Of a DNA stretch of 64,000 nucleotides, positions 7,966 to 16,862 are shown piece after piece; within the stretch, counting starts at the first letter, position 1; each line of letters opens with the position of its first letter. Location of the stretch: positions 127,566 through 191,565 of the forward strand of contig NZ_MCGQ01000005.1 of NCBI RefSeq assembly GCF_002242805.1, read 5' to 3'. This DNA comes from Streptomyces diastatochromogenes. GTDB taxonomy: Bacteria; Actinomycetota; Actinomycetes; Streptomycetales; Streptomycetaceae. The notes under the pieces were generated by a model. It was not told where the DNA came from. It did no database searches and saw nothing but the letters and a program-made list of their open reading frames with translations. The position numbers were made by a program, and so were the translations under genes.

Positions 7966-8518
7966 CGCTCAGGCCCACCGCCCGGTCCAGCAGCGGCGCC
8001 TCGGCCGGGACCGGGACGACCGGACCGAAGGGGCCGTTGCCCTCGGCGGTCGCCGCGAGGAGGAAGCCGTGGGCCGAGGTGAGAGCCTCGGGGTCGGGGG
8101 CGTAGGGGTGGCCGGTGGCGCGGGCCAGGTCCCAGCCGTGGATCACCAGCTCGTCGGCGACGACCGCACCCGCGACCGCGCCGGGCAGGTCCACCCCGCC
8201 CGCTCGGGTCATGCCGGTCCAGGCGGCCGGGTCGCGCCAGGCGTCGGCGAGTTCGTCCAGCGCCTTGGGCAGCTCCTCGCGCCAGCCCGGGCCGATGTCC
8301 GGGACGACGGTGTTCGGCGGGGTGTCGGTCGTCGCGCCCAGGTCCTTGCGGGCGGCGTCGCGGAAGGCGACGGACAGTCCCAGCAGGTGACCCAGCAGAT
8401 TGCGTACCGCCAGGTCAGGACAGGGTGTGCGGCCCGGCAACTGCTCGTCGGTCACGGCCTCGGCGAGCAGCGCCAGGATCCGGGTCTGGGGGCCGAGGTC
8501 GAGGATCGGGGTGGTCAT
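7940..8518 (-). CDS. TIGR03086-family metal-binding protein (DinB/maleylpyruvate isomerase-like)
   Basis: A 192-residue protein starting MTTPILDLGPQTRILALLAE. It has the family's PGRTPCPDLAVRNLLGHLLG and a later VIHGWDLARATGHP. The pattern matches the mycothiol-dependent maleylpyruvate isomerase N-terminal/DinB-like four-helix fold (TIGR03086), where His residues (here GHLLG and IHGWD) ligate a metal. The true substrate of most members is unknown, but they are linked to mycothiol-using actinobacteria. The start overlaps the DUF6010-like gene by 4 nt (ATGA). The stop codon is embedded in the hairpin-forming repeat. Confidence 0.78.
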   Translation of the reverse strand: MTTPILDLGPQTRILALLAEAVTDEQLPGRTPCPDLAVRNLLGHLLGLSVAFRDAARKDLGATTDTPPNTVVPDIGPGWREELPKALDELADAWRDPAAWTGMTRAGGVDLPGAVAGAVVADELVIHGWDLARATGHPYAPDPEALTSAHGFLLAATAEGNGPFGPVVPVPAEAPLLDRAVGLSGRDPEWRP

Positions 8519-8976
8519 GCGTCGCTCCTTGGGGGTTGCGCTACCCGTACGGAGGGGTGACCGGACGGCTCGGCGAAACTCATCGGTGCCCTGCGGCCGC
8601 GCAGCCACTCCCACGGTGACCGGCCGCCTCCGAAGCACCACAGCGCGATGACAGGATCACAGAGCGCGCACCCGAACGACGAGTCGTGGGCGAACGGGAT
8701 GATCGGGTGACCCTTGAGATGGTGCACGACGTCCCACGCGGTGTGCAGCAGCCAGCCGACGCCGACGAAGGTCCAGGAGTCCAGGCCCCGGTAGGCGACG
8801 TAGGTGACCACCGCGGTGAATGCGAACTCCCAGCCGCCGAGGGCTCCGCCGCTGAGGTAGGCGGCACCCGCGCCCGCGATCATGACCGCGTTGAAGCGGC
8901 GCCGGTGCGGCTCGGGGATCAGGGACATGAGCAGGACGTAGAGCAGGCCGATGAGGATCGGGGCGAGGTAGCGCAT
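8515..8976 (-). CDS. DUF6010-like integral membrane protein
   Basis: A 153-residue protein with about four membrane segments (starting MRYLAPILIGLLYVLLMSLI). It has a conserved-looking HTAWDVVHHLKGHPIIPF and a Cys pair in SSFGCALCDPVIALW. It resembles the uncharacterised DUF6010 family. The His-rich loop and CxxC could bind a metal. It is coupled by a 4-nt overlap to the TIGR03086 protein downstream. Its promoter must lie in the 144-bp gap shared with the divergent MFS gene. Confidence 0.7.
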   Translation of the reverse strand: MRYLAPILIGLLYVLLMSLIPEPHRRRFNAVMIAGAGAAYLSGGALGGWEFAFTAVVTYVAYRGLDSWTFVGVGWLLHTAWDVVHHLKGHPIIPFAHDSSFGCALCDPVIALWCFGGGRSPWEWLRGRRAPMSFAEPSGHPSVRVAQPPRSDA

Positions 8977-9120
8977 GCGGTCGACGGTAGGGACGGGGCC
9001 GGGGCTGCCCCAGGGGGGTGAGTGACAGGTTCCGACGGATTGTCGCCGCCGCGGTCACGCGCGCGGATAAGGCAGGTGACCGATCCGTGTGCACCCCCCT
9101 TAGGGCCACGATGAGCAGGC

Positions 9121-10356
9121 ATGACGACTTCGTGGACCGTGACGCGGGTGCTGCGGGACCGCAACGCCGGGCTGTATCTCACGGGCTTGCTGGTGTCCGC
9201 CTTCGGTACCTCCTCGCTGTGGCTGGCGTCGGGCGTGTGGGTCAAGGACCTCACCGGTTCCAACGGCCTGGCCGCCCTGTGCATGCTCGCGATGTGGGCA
9301 CCCACCCTGGCCGGCCCGGCGCTCGGCACCCTCGCCGACCGCTTCCGCCGCAGGCCCCTGCTCATCACCCTGAACCTGGGCCTGGCGGCCCTCCTCCTCG
9401 CCCTCTTCACCGTCGACTCGCCGGGCGGCCTGTGGCTGCTGTTCGCCGTGCTGTTCCTGTACGGCGCCGCCGGCGTCGTCAGTGAGGCCGCCGAGTCGGC
9501 CCTGGTCGCCGCCGTCGTCGCCCCGGACCTGCTCGGCGACATCAACGGACTGCGGTTGACCGTCACGGAGGGCATGAAGCTCGTCGCCCCGCTGACCGGC
9601 GCGGGCCTCTACGCGCTCTACGGCGGGCCGGCCGTCGCCGGTCTCGACGCGGTCACCTTCGTGCTCGCCTCCGGGCTGTGCGCCCTCCTGCGCGTACCCG
9701 AGGAACGGCCCGCCCGGTCGGGCGGCGGCTGGTGGCGGCAGACCGCCCGGGGCGTGCGCCATCTGTGGGGGCACCCGGGGCTGCGGCCGCTGGTCCGGGC
9801 GGGTGGTACGACGATGCTCCTCGCCTCGCTGAGCAGCACGACGACGTACGCCGTCGTGGACCGCCTCGGGCACTCCCCCGCCTACACGGGCGTGCTGTAC
9901 GCCGCCCAGGGCGTCGGCTCGGTGACGGTGGGGCTGGTCTCCGGGCCCGCGCTGCGGCGGCTCGGCGGGCGCCGGTTCGCGGCAGCCGGGATCGCGCTGA
10001 CGGCGGCCGGGGTGGCCGCGCGGGCCGTGCCGTCGGATCCGGTGGCCCTGGTGGCCGGGGCTGCCGTCGGCCTCGGTCTGCCCTGTGTGCTGATCGCCGC
10101 GCTCACCGCCGTACAGCGCGAGACGCCGGGGCCGCTGCTGGGCCGGGCGACGGCGACCGCGAACACACTGATGTTCACGCCGAACGTGCTCGGACTCGCC
10201 GTCGGGGCCGGCCTGGTCGAACTGGCCGGCCCCGGGCTGCTGCTGCCCCTGTACGCCCTGGGACTGCTCCTGACCGCCGCCGTGCTCGCGGCTCAGCGCG
10301 CGGCGAGCGCCTCGCGCACCGCCCCGAGGTCGTCGTCCGACGCCAACCCGGCGTGA
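9121..10356 (+). CDS. MFS transporter
   Basis: A 411-residue major facilitator with about twelve hydrophobic segments. The loop 2-3 signature is GTLADRFRRRPLL near residue 75. It resembles the MFS_3/enterobactin-exporter-like proteins that follow the SVSP/LDLIV type. The start at ATG 9121 follows a divergent intergenic region. The last 64 bp overlap the 3' end of the convergent gene 10293-11456, so transcription from the two may interfere. The substrate is unknown. Confidence 0.85.
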   Translation: MTTSWTVTRVLRDRNAGLYLTGLLVSAFGTSSLWLASGVWVKDLTGSNGLAALCMLAMWAPTLAGPALGTLADRFRRRPLLITLNLGLAALLLALFTVDSPGGLWLLFAVLFLYGAAGVVSEAAESALVAAVVAPDLLGDINGLRLTVTEGMKLVAPLTGAGLYALYGGPAVAGLDAVTFVLASGLCALLRVPEERPARSGGGWWRQTARGVRHLWGHPGLRPLVRAGGTTMLLASLSSTTTYAVVDRLGHSPAYTGVLYAAQGVGSVTVGLVSGPALRRLGGRRFAAAGIALTAAGVAARAVPSDPVALVAGAAVGLGLPCVLIAALTAVQRETPGPLLGRATATANTLMFTPNVLGLAVGAGLVELAGPGLLLPLYALGLLLTAAVLAAQRAASASRTAPRSSSDANPA

Positions 10357-11456
10357 TACAGCCGCAGTTCCGTCGCCCCCTGGGCACGCGCGCGGGCCGC
10401 GTCGGCCGCGAGGGTGCCGGGGCTGCCGCCCATCCCGGAGACCACCGTGAAGTTGGCGGCCAGCACCGTCCGCTCGCGCGCCTGCTCGGCGAAGGGCGCC
10501 AGCAGGGCCGTACCGCCCGTGCACGGCACCACCACGCCGTCCGCGACGGAGAGGATGTGGGCGGGGTCCACGCCGACGTTGGCGCCGCAGTGGTACGGCA
10601 CCGGGTCCGCGTGCAGCAGGATCTGGAAGCCGTCGGGTGCGGCGGCGCGTACGGCGGTGACGGCCTGCTCCTGGAGGGTGCGGGCCGTGGTGTCGCGCCA
10701 CGCGCGCGTGGCGGCCGCGGTGTCCTGGCCGAGGAGCTTCTCGACCGTCGGCCAGCCCCCGTCGTCCGCCGCGCCCCGCCACAGCGGCTCCAGGGCGTCC
10801 CGTACGGCGGCCGCCAACCCGTCGGCGTCCAGGCCCTGTTCGCCGTACCCGGCGCGGCAGGCGGGGCAGAAGCAGAGCGACATCAGGTACTGCCCGGCGT
10901 CCCCGAGGCCGACCCCGGAGGTCTTGTCGTGGGCGTGCAGGTGCTGGAGCCCGTACCAGCCGAGGGACTCCAGTTCGGTGCCGTGCGCGCCGGGGCGTAC
11001 GGCGGCCTCGGCGGCCAGGTCGACGAGGTACGCGCGCGTGGCGGGCTGGGCGATGCAGGGGGCCCACGGGTAGCGGTCGCCGTAGGCGTTGACGACCGAG
11101 GTGTCCGGATGTTCGGCGCCCAGGCGGGAGTTGTGCGCGAGGACGACCCAGGTGTGCACCTCCAGGCCGGCCGCGGCGAGCGCCTCGGCGGCCTCTCCGT
11201 AGGCGTTGCCGGGGGCCCAGCGCCCGGCGGGGTACGGTCGCAGGCCGCGGCCTGCCCAGCGGTCGCCGACGGGGTACAGGACGGCCGCGTACTCGGCGGT
11301 GACGATGCGGTGGCGCGGGTGGCGGGGGGTCAGGGCGCGGGTGGAGTGGTAGGCGGACGCGAGGGTCACCTGCCCGACGCCGAGCGCGGCGATGCGGGCG
11401 GGGGCCTCGGGGTCCCCGTCGACGTCCCAGGGGTAGACGAACGCCGACGCCTTCAC
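10293..11456 (-). CDS. Unknown TIM-barrel-like protein coupled to kdgD
   Basis: A 387-residue soluble protein starting at GTG 11456 and overlapping kdgD by 4 nt (GTGA). It reads like a (beta/alpha) barrel hydrolase: KASAFVYPWDVDG, VEVHTWV-type strand LEVHTWVVLAHNSRLG, a CxxC in SLCFCPACRAGYG and QILLHADPVPYHCG. The FCPAC signature recalls uncharacterised glycoside-hydrolase-like TIM barrels with an early D/H and a Zn-like Cys pair. Tight coupling to kdgD, beside uronate dehydrogenase, suggests a role in uronate or aldarate metabolism, perhaps a hydrolase or lactonase-like step. That role is inference only. Confidence 0.6.
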   Translation of the reverse strand: MKASAFVYPWDVDGDPEAPARIAALGVGQVTLASAYHSTRALTPRHPRHRIVTAEYAAVLYPVGDRWAGRGLRPYPAGRWAPGNAYGEAAEALAAAGLEVHTWVVLAHNSRLGAEHPDTSVVNAYGDRYPWAPCIAQPATRAYLVDLAAEAAVRPGAHGTELESLGWYGLQHLHAHDKTSGVGLGDAGQYLMSLCFCPACRAGYGEQGLDADGLAAAVRDALEPLWRGAADDGGWPTVEKLLGQDTAAATRAWRDTTARTLQEQAVTAVRAAAPDGFQILLHADPVPYHCGANVGVDPAHILSVADGVVVPCTGGTALLAPFAEQARERTVLAANFTVVSGMGGSPGTLAADAARARAQGATELRLYHAGLASDDDLGAVREALAAR

Positions 11457-12394
11457 GCGTCCTCCTCCAGCAGCGCGTGGCCCCGCTCGATCAGCTGGGC
11501 GAGCTGTTTGACATGGTCCTCGCCGGGCTCGTGCAGCGGGGGCCGGACCTCGCCCACGTCCAGGCCGCGCAGCCGTACGCCCGCCTTGACGAGCGAGACG
11601 GCGTAGCCGCGGCCCTGCGCGCGCAGCTCCACGAACGGGCGGTAGAAGCCGTCCAGGAGGCGGCGCAGGGTGTCCTGGTCGTCCGTCCGCAGGGCCCGGT
11701 GGAAGGCGAGGGCGATCTCGGGGGCGAAGCAGAAGACGGCCGAGGAGTACAGGGTGATGCCGAGGGCGCGGTAGGCGAGCTGGGTCTGCTCGGCGGTGGG
11801 CAGGCCGTTGAAGTACAGGAAGTCGCCGGGCACCTCGGTGCGGACGGCGCTGACGATCCGCTGCATGAGGTCCAGGTCGCCGAGGCCGTCCTTGAGGCCG
11901 ATGACGCCGTCGGTGCGGGCCAGCTCGACCACCGTCTGGGGAGTGAAGACCGCGTTGTCGCGCTGGTAGACGATCACCGGCAGGGCGGTGGCGGCGGCGA
12001 CCTCCCGGTAGTGCCGCAGCAGGCCCTCCTGGCCGGCCAGCACGAGGTACGGCGGCATGGCGAGCAGCCCGTCGGCGCCCGCGGCCTCGGCGAGGCGTGC
12101 GTAGCGGACGGCGAGCGCGGTGCCGTAGCCGGCGCCCGCGATCACCGGGACGCGCCCCTCGGCCGCCTCGACGGCCGCCCGCACGCAGGCCTCGAACTCC
12201 TCCGGCAGCAGTGCGTGGAACTCCCCGGTGCCGCAGCAGGCGAACACGGCGGCGGCGCCGGCCTCGACGCCGCGGCGCACATGGGTGCGGTAGACATCGA
12301 GGTCGAGGGAGCCGTCCGGGCCGTAGGCCGTGACGGGGAAGAACAGCGGCCCGCTCGGGTCGCGGAGCCGGGCGGCGAGAGGGGCTGGCGTCAC
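11453..12394 (-). CDS. kdgD: 5-dehydro-4-deoxyglucarate dehydratase (KdgD)
   Basis: A 313-residue DapA-superfamily enzyme that converts 5-keto-4-deoxy-D-glucarate to 2,5-dioxopentanoate (2-oxoglutarate semialdehyde) with loss of water and CO2. Visible features are LFFPVTAYGPDG, the carboxylate loop CCGTGEFHALLPEEF, Tyr142 in VYQRDNAVF and the Schiff-base Lys167 in GLKDGLGDLDLM; QRDNA and GLKDG are typical of KdgD rather than DapA. GTG 12394 is preferred over ATG 12415 because GGGAG lies 6 nt upstream of it. It is divergent from uronate dehydrogenase, giving two steps of the oxidative uronate pathway in one locus. Confidence 0.88.
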   Translation of the reverse strand: MTPAPLAARLRDPSGPLFFPVTAYGPDGSLDLDVYRTHVRRGVEAGAAAVFACCGTGEFHALLPEEFEACVRAAVEAAEGRVPVIAGAGYGTALAVRYARLAEAAGADGLLAMPPYLVLAGQEGLLRHYREVAAATALPVIVYQRDNAVFTPQTVVELARTDGVIGLKDGLGDLDLMQRIVSAVRTEVPGDFLYFNGLPTAEQTQLAYRALGITLYSSAVFCFAPEIALAFHRALRTDDQDTLRRLLDGFYRPFVELRAQGRGYAVSLVKAGVRLRGLDVGEVRPPLHEPGEDHVKQLAQLIERGHALLEEDA

Positions 12395-12529
12395 GGGCGC
12401 TCCCTGTCGGTGCATGTCTCTGATCAGCGTCTATATTTCTGAACGCGACCACGCTACGGGCGCCACTCGGGACGGGTCAAGCGGACAAACCCCCGACACA
12501 GCAGCGGATTTCGCGACTCCACGCCACAC

Positions 12530-12559
12530 TTGACTAGCCGCTGCACCGATCCTTAGCGT
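12530..12559 (+). promoter_or_regulatory. Candidate promoter of udh
   Basis: TTGACT (12530-12535) and TAGCGT (12554-12559) are separated by 18 bp, a good match to housekeeping HrdB-type Streptomyces promoters. They lie about 60 bp upstream of the udh start in the 221-bp kdgD-udh divergent region. A leftward TATAGA (12430-12435) may be the -10 for kdgD. Confidence 0.55.
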
Positions 12560-12615
12560 GTCCATGGATGTGAATGCTGTCCACGAACGCGGCCGTTGAC
12601 TCAAGGAGACCGAGG

Positions 12616-13440
12616 ATGCCCGCTCCCCGCACCGTATTGCTCACCGGCGCCGCCGGCGGGCTCGGCACCCTGATGCGGGACCTGCTGCCGGAGTACGGCT
12701 ACACGCTGCGCCTGTTCGACGTGCGGCCCATCGAGGGCGAGCCGGACGCGATCACCGCGGACCTCACCGACAAGGAGGCGCTGCGCGAGGCGGTGCGGGG
12801 CGTGGACGCGGTCCTGCACCTCGCGGGCATCTCCCTGGAAGCGCCCTTCGAGAAGATCCTGACGTCGAACATCGAGGGCACCTACAACCTGTACGAGGCC
12901 GCCCGCCTCGAAGGCGTGCCGCGGATCGTCTTCGCCTCCTCCAACCACGCGGTCGGCTTCACCCCGGCCCCGCGCGCGGGCACACCTCTTGATTCAAGAG
13001 CGCTGATCCCGATCGACACCCCGCACCGCCCCGACACCTTCTACGGCCTGTCCAAGGCCTTCGGCGAGGACCTCGCGCAGTTCTACTGGGACAAGTACGG
13101 CCTGGAGAGCGTCTCCGTGCGCATCGGCTCGTGCTTCCCGGAGCCGGCCAACGTGCGCATGCTCTCGGTCTGGATGAGCCCGGCCGACGGCGCCCGCCTC
13201 TTCCACGCGGCCCTGACCGCCGAGGAGGTCGGCCACACCGTGGTCTACGGCTCCTCGGCGAACACGCGCCTGTGGTGGGACCTCACGACCGCGCGGGCGC
13301 TCGGCTACGAGCCGCGGGACGACTCGGAGCCGTACGCCGAGAAGCTGATCGCCGAGCAGGGCGAGCTGGACCCGGAGAACCCGGCCCACAGCCACCTGGG
13401 CGGGCACTTCGTGAACGATCCGCCCATCTGGCCGTACTGA
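12616..13440 (+). CDS. udh: Uronate dehydrogenase (SDR/NAD-epimerase family)
   Basis: A 274-residue extended short-chain dehydrogenase. It has the Rossmann glycine motif TGAAGGLG (residues 10-17), the catalytic Tyr143-x3-Lys147 in FYGLSKAFGEDLA, and RIGSCFPEPANVRMLSVW. The last block closely parallels Agrobacterium/Pseudomonas uronate dehydrogenase, which oxidises D-galacturonate and D-glucuronate to aldaro-lactones with NAD+. ATG 12616 has AAGGAG 7 nt upstream; an upstream in-frame start at 12574 lacks this. It is divergent from kdgD and followed by a strong terminator at 13474-13512. Confidence 0.85.
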   Translation: MPAPRTVLLTGAAGGLGTLMRDLLPEYGYTLRLFDVRPIEGEPDAITADLTDKEALREAVRGVDAVLHLAGISLEAPFEKILTSNIEGTYNLYEAARLEGVPRIVFASSNHAVGFTPAPRAGTPLDSRALIPIDTPHRPDTFYGLSKAFGEDLAQFYWDKYGLESVSVRIGSCFPEPANVRMLSVWMSPADGARLFHAALTAEEVGHTVVYGSSANTRLWWDLTTARALGYEPRDDSEPYAEKLIAEQGELDPENPAHSHLGGHFVNDPPIWPY

Positions 13441-13473
13441 GCATCCGGCGAGACGGCGGAAAACGATCGCTCA

Positions 13474-13512
13474 CGGCGGCGGGCGGGCACCGAACGGGCC
13501 CGCCCGCCGCCG
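13474..13512 (+). terminator. Stem-loop terminator after udh
   Basis: Perfect 15-bp inverted repeat CGGCGGCGGGCGGGC (13474-13488) and its complement (13498-13512) with a 9-nt loop, 34 bp after the udh stop. It has no T-run, as is usual for Streptomyces terminators. Confidence 0.75.
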
Positions 13513-13707
13513 CGTTCGGGCATCCGGGCCGCCCGCTCCCACCCCTCGCCCGGCAGCCGTACAGGTCCGAGGCGGGCACAGCGCTTCGCGAACGGGCACA
13601 CACGGGCAGTATCGGGCCCGCAACAGACCTGGTCAGCGCCGCACACCCGCTGTAGAACTTCCCCCATGGGCCCGAACGGGCAGCTCCACAGGGAAGTGGG
13701 TGACGAC

Positions 13708-14478
13708 ATGAGCACGAGAACCGCGGAAGAGCGCCAGCGCGAGATCGTGCTGGCCGCGCGCGCCACGGGCGCGGTCGACGTCACCGCGCTCGCCGCCCGG
13801 CTGGGCGTCGCCAAGGAGACCATCCGGCGCGATCTGCGCGCCCTGGAGGACCACGGCCTGGTCCGTCGTACGCACGGCGGCGCCTACCCGGTCGAGAGCG
13901 CCGGTTTCGAGACGACGCTCGCCTTCCGCGCCACCAGCCACGTCCCCGAGAAGCGCAGGATCGCGGCCGCCGCGGCCGAGCTGCTGGGGGACGCGGAGAC
14001 GGTCTTCGTCGACGAGGGCTTCACCCCGCAGCTCATCGCCGAGGCCCTGCCGGCGGACCGGCCGCTGACCGTGGTCACCGCGTCCCTGCCCGTCGCGGGC
14101 GCCCTCGCCGAGACCGAGAGCATGTCGGTCCTGCTCCTCGGCGGCCGGGTCCGCGCCGGCACGCTGGCGACCGTCGACCACTGGACGACGAATATGCTGT
14201 CCGGTTTCGTGGTCGACCTCGCCTTCATCGGCGCCAACGGCATCTCCCGCGAACACGGCCTGACCACCCCCGACCCCGCGGTCAGCGAGGTCAAGGCCCA
14301 GGCCATCCGCGCCGCACGCAGGACGGTCTTCGCGGGCGTGCACACCAAGTTCGGAGCGGTCAGCTTCTGCCGGTTCGCCGAGGTCGGCGCGCTGGAGGCG
14401 ATCGTGACGAGCACGCTGCTTCCGGCGGCCGAGGCCCACCGCTACTCGCTGCTGGGCCCGCAGGTCATCCGGGTCTGA
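13708..14478 (+). CDS. DeoR/GlpR family transcriptional regulator
   Basis: A 256-residue repressor. The N-terminal DeoR helix-turn-helix (residues about 6-60) includes VDVTALAARLGVAKETIRRD and the wing LVRRTHGGAYPV. The C-terminal DeoRC sugar-phosphate sensor contains FVDEGFTPQLIAEAL and the HTKFGAVSFCRFAEV signature. ATG 13708 was chosen; ATG 13666 lacks a ribosome-binding site, and GTG 13696 is a close alternative. It lies directly upstream of, and in the same direction as, the polyol-type importer and dehydrogenase and is probably their local regulator. Confidence 0.85.
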   Translation: MSTRTAEERQREIVLAARATGAVDVTALAARLGVAKETIRRDLRALEDHGLVRRTHGGAYPVESAGFETTLAFRATSHVPEKRRIAAAAAELLGDAETVFVDEGFTPQLIAEALPADRPLTVVTASLPVAGALAETESMSVLLLGGRVRAGTLATVDHWTTNMLSGFVVDLAFIGANGISREHGLTTPDPAVSEVKAQAIRAARRTVFAGVHTKFGAVSFCRFAEVGALEAIVTSTLLPAAEAHRYSLLGPQVIRV

Positions 14479-14556
14479 AAAACAAACTCGCCCACCCCCA
14501 GGGCTCATTCATACCGATACGCGCCCCTTATATCCCTATAAATCCAGGAGCGATCC

Positions 14557-15927
14557 ATGCGAACCCAGAGCCGACGGAGGCCGCGAGCCACGCTCGCCAT
14601 GGCCGCCGCAGGGACGCTGCTCGCCCCGCTGCTCTCCGGCTGCTGGGTCGGTGCGGGCGGGTCCGGTTCAGGCGGCGACTCCCTCAACGTCCTGATGGTC
14701 AACAACCCTCAGATGACGGAGTTGCAGAAGCTCACCGCCGCGCACTTCACGAAGGAGACCGGCATCAAGGTCAACTTCACCGTCCTGCCCGAGAACGACG
14801 TCCGCGACAAGATCAGCCAGGACTTCGCCAACCAGGCCGGTCAGTACGACGTGGCCACGCTCTCCAACTACGAGATCCCGATCTACGCCCGCAACGGCTG
14901 GCTGCACGAGATGGACTCGTACACCGCCAAGGACCCGGCCTACGACGAGCAGGACGTCCTCAAGCCGATGCGGCAGTCCCTCACCGGCAACGACGGCAAG
15001 CTCTACGGCCAGCCCTTCTACGGCGAGTCGTCCTTCCTGATGTACCGCAAGGACGTGTTCGCCGCGAAGGGCCTGACGATGCCCGCGCACCCCACCTGGC
15101 AGCAGGTCGCCGACCTCGCCGCGAAGGCGGACGGCGCACAGCCCGGCATGAAGGGCATCTGTCTGCGCGGGCTGCCCGGCTGGGGCGAGGTGATGGCACC
15201 GCTCACCACCGTGGTGAACACCTTCGGCGGCACCTGGTTCGACAAGGACTGGAAGGCCCGGCTGAACTCCCCCGAGTTCGAGAAGGCGACAAAGTTCTAT
15301 GTCGATCTCGTCCGCAGCCACGGTGAGTCGGGCGCGGCCCAGTCCGGCTTCGCCGAGTGCCTCAACGACATGACCCAGGGCAAGGTCGCCATGTGGTACG
15401 ACGCCACGTCCGCGGCCGGTCTGCTGGAGGCGGCCGACTCGCCGGTCAGGGGCAAGCTCGGCTACGCCCCGGCCCCCGTCGAGAAGACGGACTCCTCCGG
15501 CTGGCTCTACACCTGGGCCTGGGGCATCCAGAAGGCCTCCCGCAACCCCGACAAGGCCTGGAAGTTCGTCTCCTGGGCGTCGAGCAAGGGCTATGAGCAG
15601 CTGGTCGGCGAGACCAGTGGCTGGCCGAACGTCCCGGCGGGCAAGCGGGCGTCGACGTACGCGAACGCCGACTACCGCAAGTCGGCGGCCGCCTTCCAGG
15701 AGATGACCAAGGAGGCCATCGAGAGCGCCCGCCCGGGCGACCCCGGCGTCCAGCCGCGCCCCGCGCCCGGCATCCAGTTCGTCGGCATCCCCGAGTTCAC
15801 CGACCTCGGCACCAAGGTCTCCCAGGAGATCAGCGCGGCCATCGCCGGACGCCAGTCCGTCGCATCGGCCCTCGACAAGTCCCAGCAGCTCGCCGAGAAG
15901 ATCTCCAAGGAGTACGAGGGACGATGA
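14557..15927 (+). CDS. Sugar/polyol ABC transporter solute-binding lipoprotein
   Basis: A 456-residue extracellular binding protein. The lipobox is LLSG-Cys29 after an Arg-rich signal peptide, followed by a short Gly/Ser linker. The mature part has the family-1 fold landmarks DVATLSNYEIPIYARNGWL and GKLYGQPFYGESSFLMYRKD, which resemble sorbitol/mannitol-binding SmoE. GGAG lies 8 nt before ATG 14557. The stop overlaps the first permease start by 4 nt. It captures the substrate at the outer face of the membrane. Confidence 0.88.
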   Translation: MRTQSRRRPRATLAMAAAGTLLAPLLSGCWVGAGGSGSGGDSLNVLMVNNPQMTELQKLTAAHFTKETGIKVNFTVLPENDVRDKISQDFANQAGQYDVATLSNYEIPIYARNGWLHEMDSYTAKDPAYDEQDVLKPMRQSLTGNDGKLYGQPFYGESSFLMYRKDVFAAKGLTMPAHPTWQQVADLAAKADGAQPGMKGICLRGLPGWGEVMAPLTTVVNTFGGTWFDKDWKARLNSPEFEKATKFYVDLVRSHGESGAAQSGFAECLNDMTQGKVAMWYDATSAAGLLEAADSPVRGKLGYAPAPVEKTDSSGWLYTWAWGIQKASRNPDKAWKFVSWASSKGYEQLVGETSGWPNVPAGKRASTYANADYRKSAAAFQEMTKEAIESARPGDPGVQPRPAPGIQFVGIPEFTDLGTKVSQEISAAIAGRQSVASALDKSQQLAEKISKEYEGR

Positions 15928-16862
15928 CAGCGACGACGACGGCCCCCCTCGCGACCACCCCCGTGAGAACCGTGAAACAACCCTCCGCCCGGCTGCGCGC
16001 CTGGGCCGCCCGTGGCCCGCTCCTGCCGGCCCTGGTCTTCATGATCGTGGTGACCCAGCTGCCGTTCGTGGCCACGCTGGTGATCTCCTTCTTCGACTGG
16101 AACTCCCTCTATCCCAAGGCCCGCCGTTTCACCGGCGTCGACAACTACCGCCAGGTGCTGACCGACGCGGACCTGCGCCACTCGGTGTGGACGACCGTGC
16201 TGCTCACGGTGGCGGTGGTGCTGGCCAGCCTGGTCCTCGGTCTCGCGCTGGCCCTGCTGCTGGACCGTAGGTTCCGCGGTCGGGGTGTCGTACGCACCCT
16301 GCTCATCGCGCCGTTCCTGGTGGTGCCCGTGGCCGCGGCCCTGCTCTGGAAGCATGTGCTCTACAACCCCGAATACGGCCTGTTCAATGGGTTGTTGCAC
16401 TATGTGGGCGGCCCACAGCCGGACTGGATCTCGAACACCCCGCTGCTCGCGGTCGAGGCCTCGCTGGTGTGGCAGTGGACGCCGTTCATGATGCTGATCC
16501 TGCTGGCCGGACTGCAGAGCCGGGACCAGCAGCAGATCGAGGCCGCGCGGGTCGACGGCGCGAGCGACTGGCAGATCTTCCGCCATCTCACCCTGCCCCA
16601 CCTGCGCCGCTATCTCGAACTCGGCGCCCTGCTGGGCTCGATCTACATCGTGCAGAACTTCGACGCGGTGTTCACGATCACCTCCGGCGGCCTCGGCACC
16701 GCCAACCTGCCCTACACCGTCTACCAGACCTTCTACCAGGCCCACGAGAACGGCCTCGCCTCGGCCGCGGGCGTCCTGGTGGTCATCGGCTCGATCATCA
16801 TCACGACCTTCGCCCTGCGCGTGGTGTCGTCCCTGTTCCGCGAGGAGGCGTCCCGCGCATGA
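15924..16862 (+). CDS. Polyol/sugar ABC permease (SmoF/MalF type)
   Basis: A 312-residue permease with six predicted membrane spans and the EAA loop IEAARVDGASDWQIFRHLTLP. The block TSGGLGTANLPYTVYQTFYQ is typical of the sorbitol/mannitol-type importers. It overlaps the binding-protein stop and the second permease start by 4 nt each (ATGA). No ATPase is present in the unit, consistent with use of a shared MsiK-like ATPase. Confidence 0.88.
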   Translation: MTATTTAPLATTPVRTVKQPSARLRAWAARGPLLPALVFMIVVTQLPFVATLVISFFDWNSLYPKARRFTGVDNYRQVLTDADLRHSVWTTVLLTVAVVLASLVLGLALALLLDRRFRGRGVVRTLLIAPFLVVPVAAALLWKHVLYNPEYGLFNGLLHYVGGPQPDWISNTPLLAVEASLVWQWTPFMMLILLAGLQSRDQQQIEAARVDGASDWQIFRHLTLPHLRRYLELGALLGSIYIVQNFDAVFTITSGGLGTANLPYTVYQTFYQAHENGLASAAGVLVVIGSIIITTFALRVVSSLFREEASRA

